From the NCBI RefSeq assembly GCF_032714475.1, contig NZ_JAWDKD010000021.1, forward strand, positions 1 through 64,000: 64,000 nt of DNA, given 5' to 3'. Under the pieces are notes generated by a model. The model saw nothing but the letters and a program-made list of their open reading frames with translations, made no database searches and was not told the origin of the DNA. Origin of the DNA: Methanolapillus africanus (GTDB lineage Archaea > Halobacteriota > Methanosarcinia > Methanosarcinales > Methanosarcinaceae). Shown in pieces: positions 62,925 to 64,000 of the stretch; the first letter of the stretch is position 1, and each line of letters opens with the position of its first letter. A program made the position numbers and the translations under genes.

Positions 62925-63735
62925 GAATTCCGTCGTTTCGCGAACGGTTCCCTTCGGTCGCGAAATATTTTCTTTTTTGACGGGCGGCATCGCGCGCGTT
63001 ATGGCGACACATTTTATTTTTAAGCCAAGCAAACCGTTTGGATGATTTCTTTTTTTGAATCAAGTAAAACCATTTGTTCAATTTCTTTTTTGAATCAAGC
63101 GAACCCATTTGTCTAATTTCTATTTTCGAATCATACGAGCCATCCCGCTTAAACAGACGCAAAGCGTCTGTTTAAGCGGATACCGCGATAAGGAGATGGA
63201 AATTGGATGAGGAAAAGACTGTATTGTTAGAAACAGTTGATGCAAACCGGACCAGGAAAAGACTGTATTGTTAGAAACAGCAGATGCAAACCGGATCAGG
63301 AAAAGACTGTATTGTTAGAAACGGCAGATACAAACCGGACCAGGAAAAGACTGTATTGTTAGAAACGGCAGATGCAAACCGGATCAGGAAAAGACTGTAT
63401 TGTTAGAAACAGCAGATACAAACCGGACCAGGAAAAGACTGTATTGTTAGAAACAGCAGATACAAATCGGATCAGAGAAAGACTGTATTGTTAGAAACGG
63501 CAGATGCAAACCGGATCAGGAAAAGACTGTATTGTTAGAAACGGCAGATGCAAACCGGATCAGGAAAAGACTGTATTGTTAGAAACAGCAGATACAAATC
63601 GGATCAGAGAAAGACTGTATTGTTAGAAACAGCAGATACAAATCGGATCAGAGAAAGACTGTATTGTTAGAAACAGCAGATACAAATCGGATCAGAGAAA
63701 GACTGTATTATTGGAAACAGTTGATGCAAACTGAA
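62925..63735 (+). repeat. Largest intergenic mosaic element, with 12 copies of a 44-bp repeat
   Basis: Order: an inverted piece with TTCCGTCG, TTTCGCGAAC and TTCGGTCGCGAAA (62929-62965); GGGCGGCATC with the exact motif GCGCGCGTTATGGC (62992-63005); four lead repeats of 33-35 bp with GAATCAAGC or variants (about 63030-63135); a hairpin with arms CCGCTTAAACAGACGC and GCGTCTGTTTAAGCGG (63145-63180). Twelve copies of a 44-bp unit follow, with GACTGTATT at 63217 and every 44 bp to 63701. Unit words are GACTGTATTGTTAGAAACAG, CAGATGCAAACCGGATC and AGGAAAA. The last copies are near identical, so the array is young. Confidence 0.8.
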
Positions 63736-63779
63736 AATAAAAAACAGATTTAAAAAAGATAAAACTGAAAAAAGAAATG

Positions 63780-63797
63780 GCAGCCGTTTTTGGCTGC
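63780..63797. terminator. Hairpin terminator between convergent units
   Basis: GCAGCC and GGCTGC around GTTTTT, 25 bp past the stop of the minus-strand ATPase gene and beyond the repeat array on the other side. Confidence 0.5.
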
Positions 63798-63821
63798 ACT
63801 GTGAAATGAAGATATATTTAT

Positions 63822-64000
63822 TCAGACGTGAATTTCAGTTTGCAAAGACGCTTCAAGCGCTTCTTTCATGTGAATGGCGTGTTCTTCCACACTTTCGTCG
63901 CTGGTGATGAGGCCGTCCTTAATCGTGACGACGCGATCGGTTTGAAGCGCCAGTTCGTTGTTGTGGGTAATCATGATGATGGTGACGCCTTTGTGGTTGA
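63822..64000 (-). CDS. ABC transporter ATP-binding protein, C-terminal part (truncated by window end)
   Basis: Only the last 59 codons are visible. VTIIMITHNNELALQTDRVV contains the H-loop His of ABC ATPases, followed by TIKDGLITSD, the typical strand-turn end of MacB/LolD-type ATPases. A short extra tail (VEEHAIHMKEALEASLQTEIHV) follows. It probably energises the three permeases just upstream in the window, although it is encoded on the opposite strand and so is not in their operon. The 5' part lies beyond the window. Confidence 0.88.
   Translation of the reverse strand, partial: NHKGVTIIMITHNNELALQTDRVVTIKDGLITSDESVEEHAIHMKEALEASLQTEIHV

Noticed and set aside
63205..63735. 44-bp array as a CRISPR array
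   Set aside because: Units follow each other directly with no unique spacers, variation is scattered through the unit, and no cas genes are nearby.

Overview
The window is archaeal and most likely comes from a methanogen of the order Methanosarcinales. Evidence for an archaeon: archaeal-type PheT, GatE (the archaea-only Glu-tRNA(Gln) amidotransferase subunit), an MptD-type dihydroneopterin aldolase (methanopterin pathway), archaetidylserine synthase and decarboxylase, a PGF-CTERM-like surface protein, and DUF1638 and DUF5611 proteins known mainly from methanogens. Bacterial-type gyrase (gyrBA), the MacB-like permeases and the many secreted repeat proteins fit Methanosarcinales. The strong A+T bias between genes suggests a small host-associated relative such as Methanimicrococcus; that genus guess is inference. 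Every complete gene whose stop I read ends in TAA or TGA and none in TAG, as expected where TAG is reserved for pyrrolysine.

Layout. 1-9 kb: housekeeping genes (pheT, cyclophilin, tRNA-Ser, FKBP, argG, carB). 9.1-10.8 kb: a long A+T-rich gap before a ribbon-helix-helix/coiled-coil protein. 11-14 kb: gatE and a DUF1638 gene. 14.9-27 kb: surface proteins (six-PKD protein, lipoprotein, 1234-aa beta-helix protein, a small anchored protein) mixed with FTR-like, UspA and amidohydrolase genes and tRNA-His. 27-34 kb: DUF5611, tRNA-Thr, a TfoX-C protein, a DUF92 membrane protein, tRNA-Leu, then an A+T-rich block with a phospholipase C-like secreted protein, a membrane protein and a zincin-like protease. 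34-43 kb: a divergent pdxS, gyrA, gyrB and a SulP transporter. 43-47 kb: DUF1801 fragment, HxlR regulator with a candidate operator, and a second A+T-rich block (degenerate duplicated small ORFs, TIM-barrel protein, membrane coiled-coil protein) ending at tRNA-Thr(CGT). 47-53 kb: flavin reductase, argD, hisC, mptD and the two archaetidylserine lipid genes. 53-64 kb: two paralogous lipoproteins, a bifunctional-nuclease-family protein, rnhB, a GNAT enzyme, then an export locus made of a CARDB-like surface protein, three tandem MacB-type permeases and, facing them, the end of an ABC ATPase.

The most unusual feature is a family of non-coding intergenic mosaic elements. Thirteen copies of a GC-rich 14-mer (GCGCGCGTTATGGC; nine exact, four with one mismatch) occur only between genes, mostly just downstream of stop codons and in the same orientation as the preceding gene. 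Many copies head a longer unit: a T-rich lead with CAAGCAAACC, a hairpin whose arms covary between copies, 44-bp repeats (12 perfect-period copies at the right end of the window) and further hairpins. They encode no protein, are not CRISPR arrays, and look like an archaeal counterpart of BIME or MITE families.
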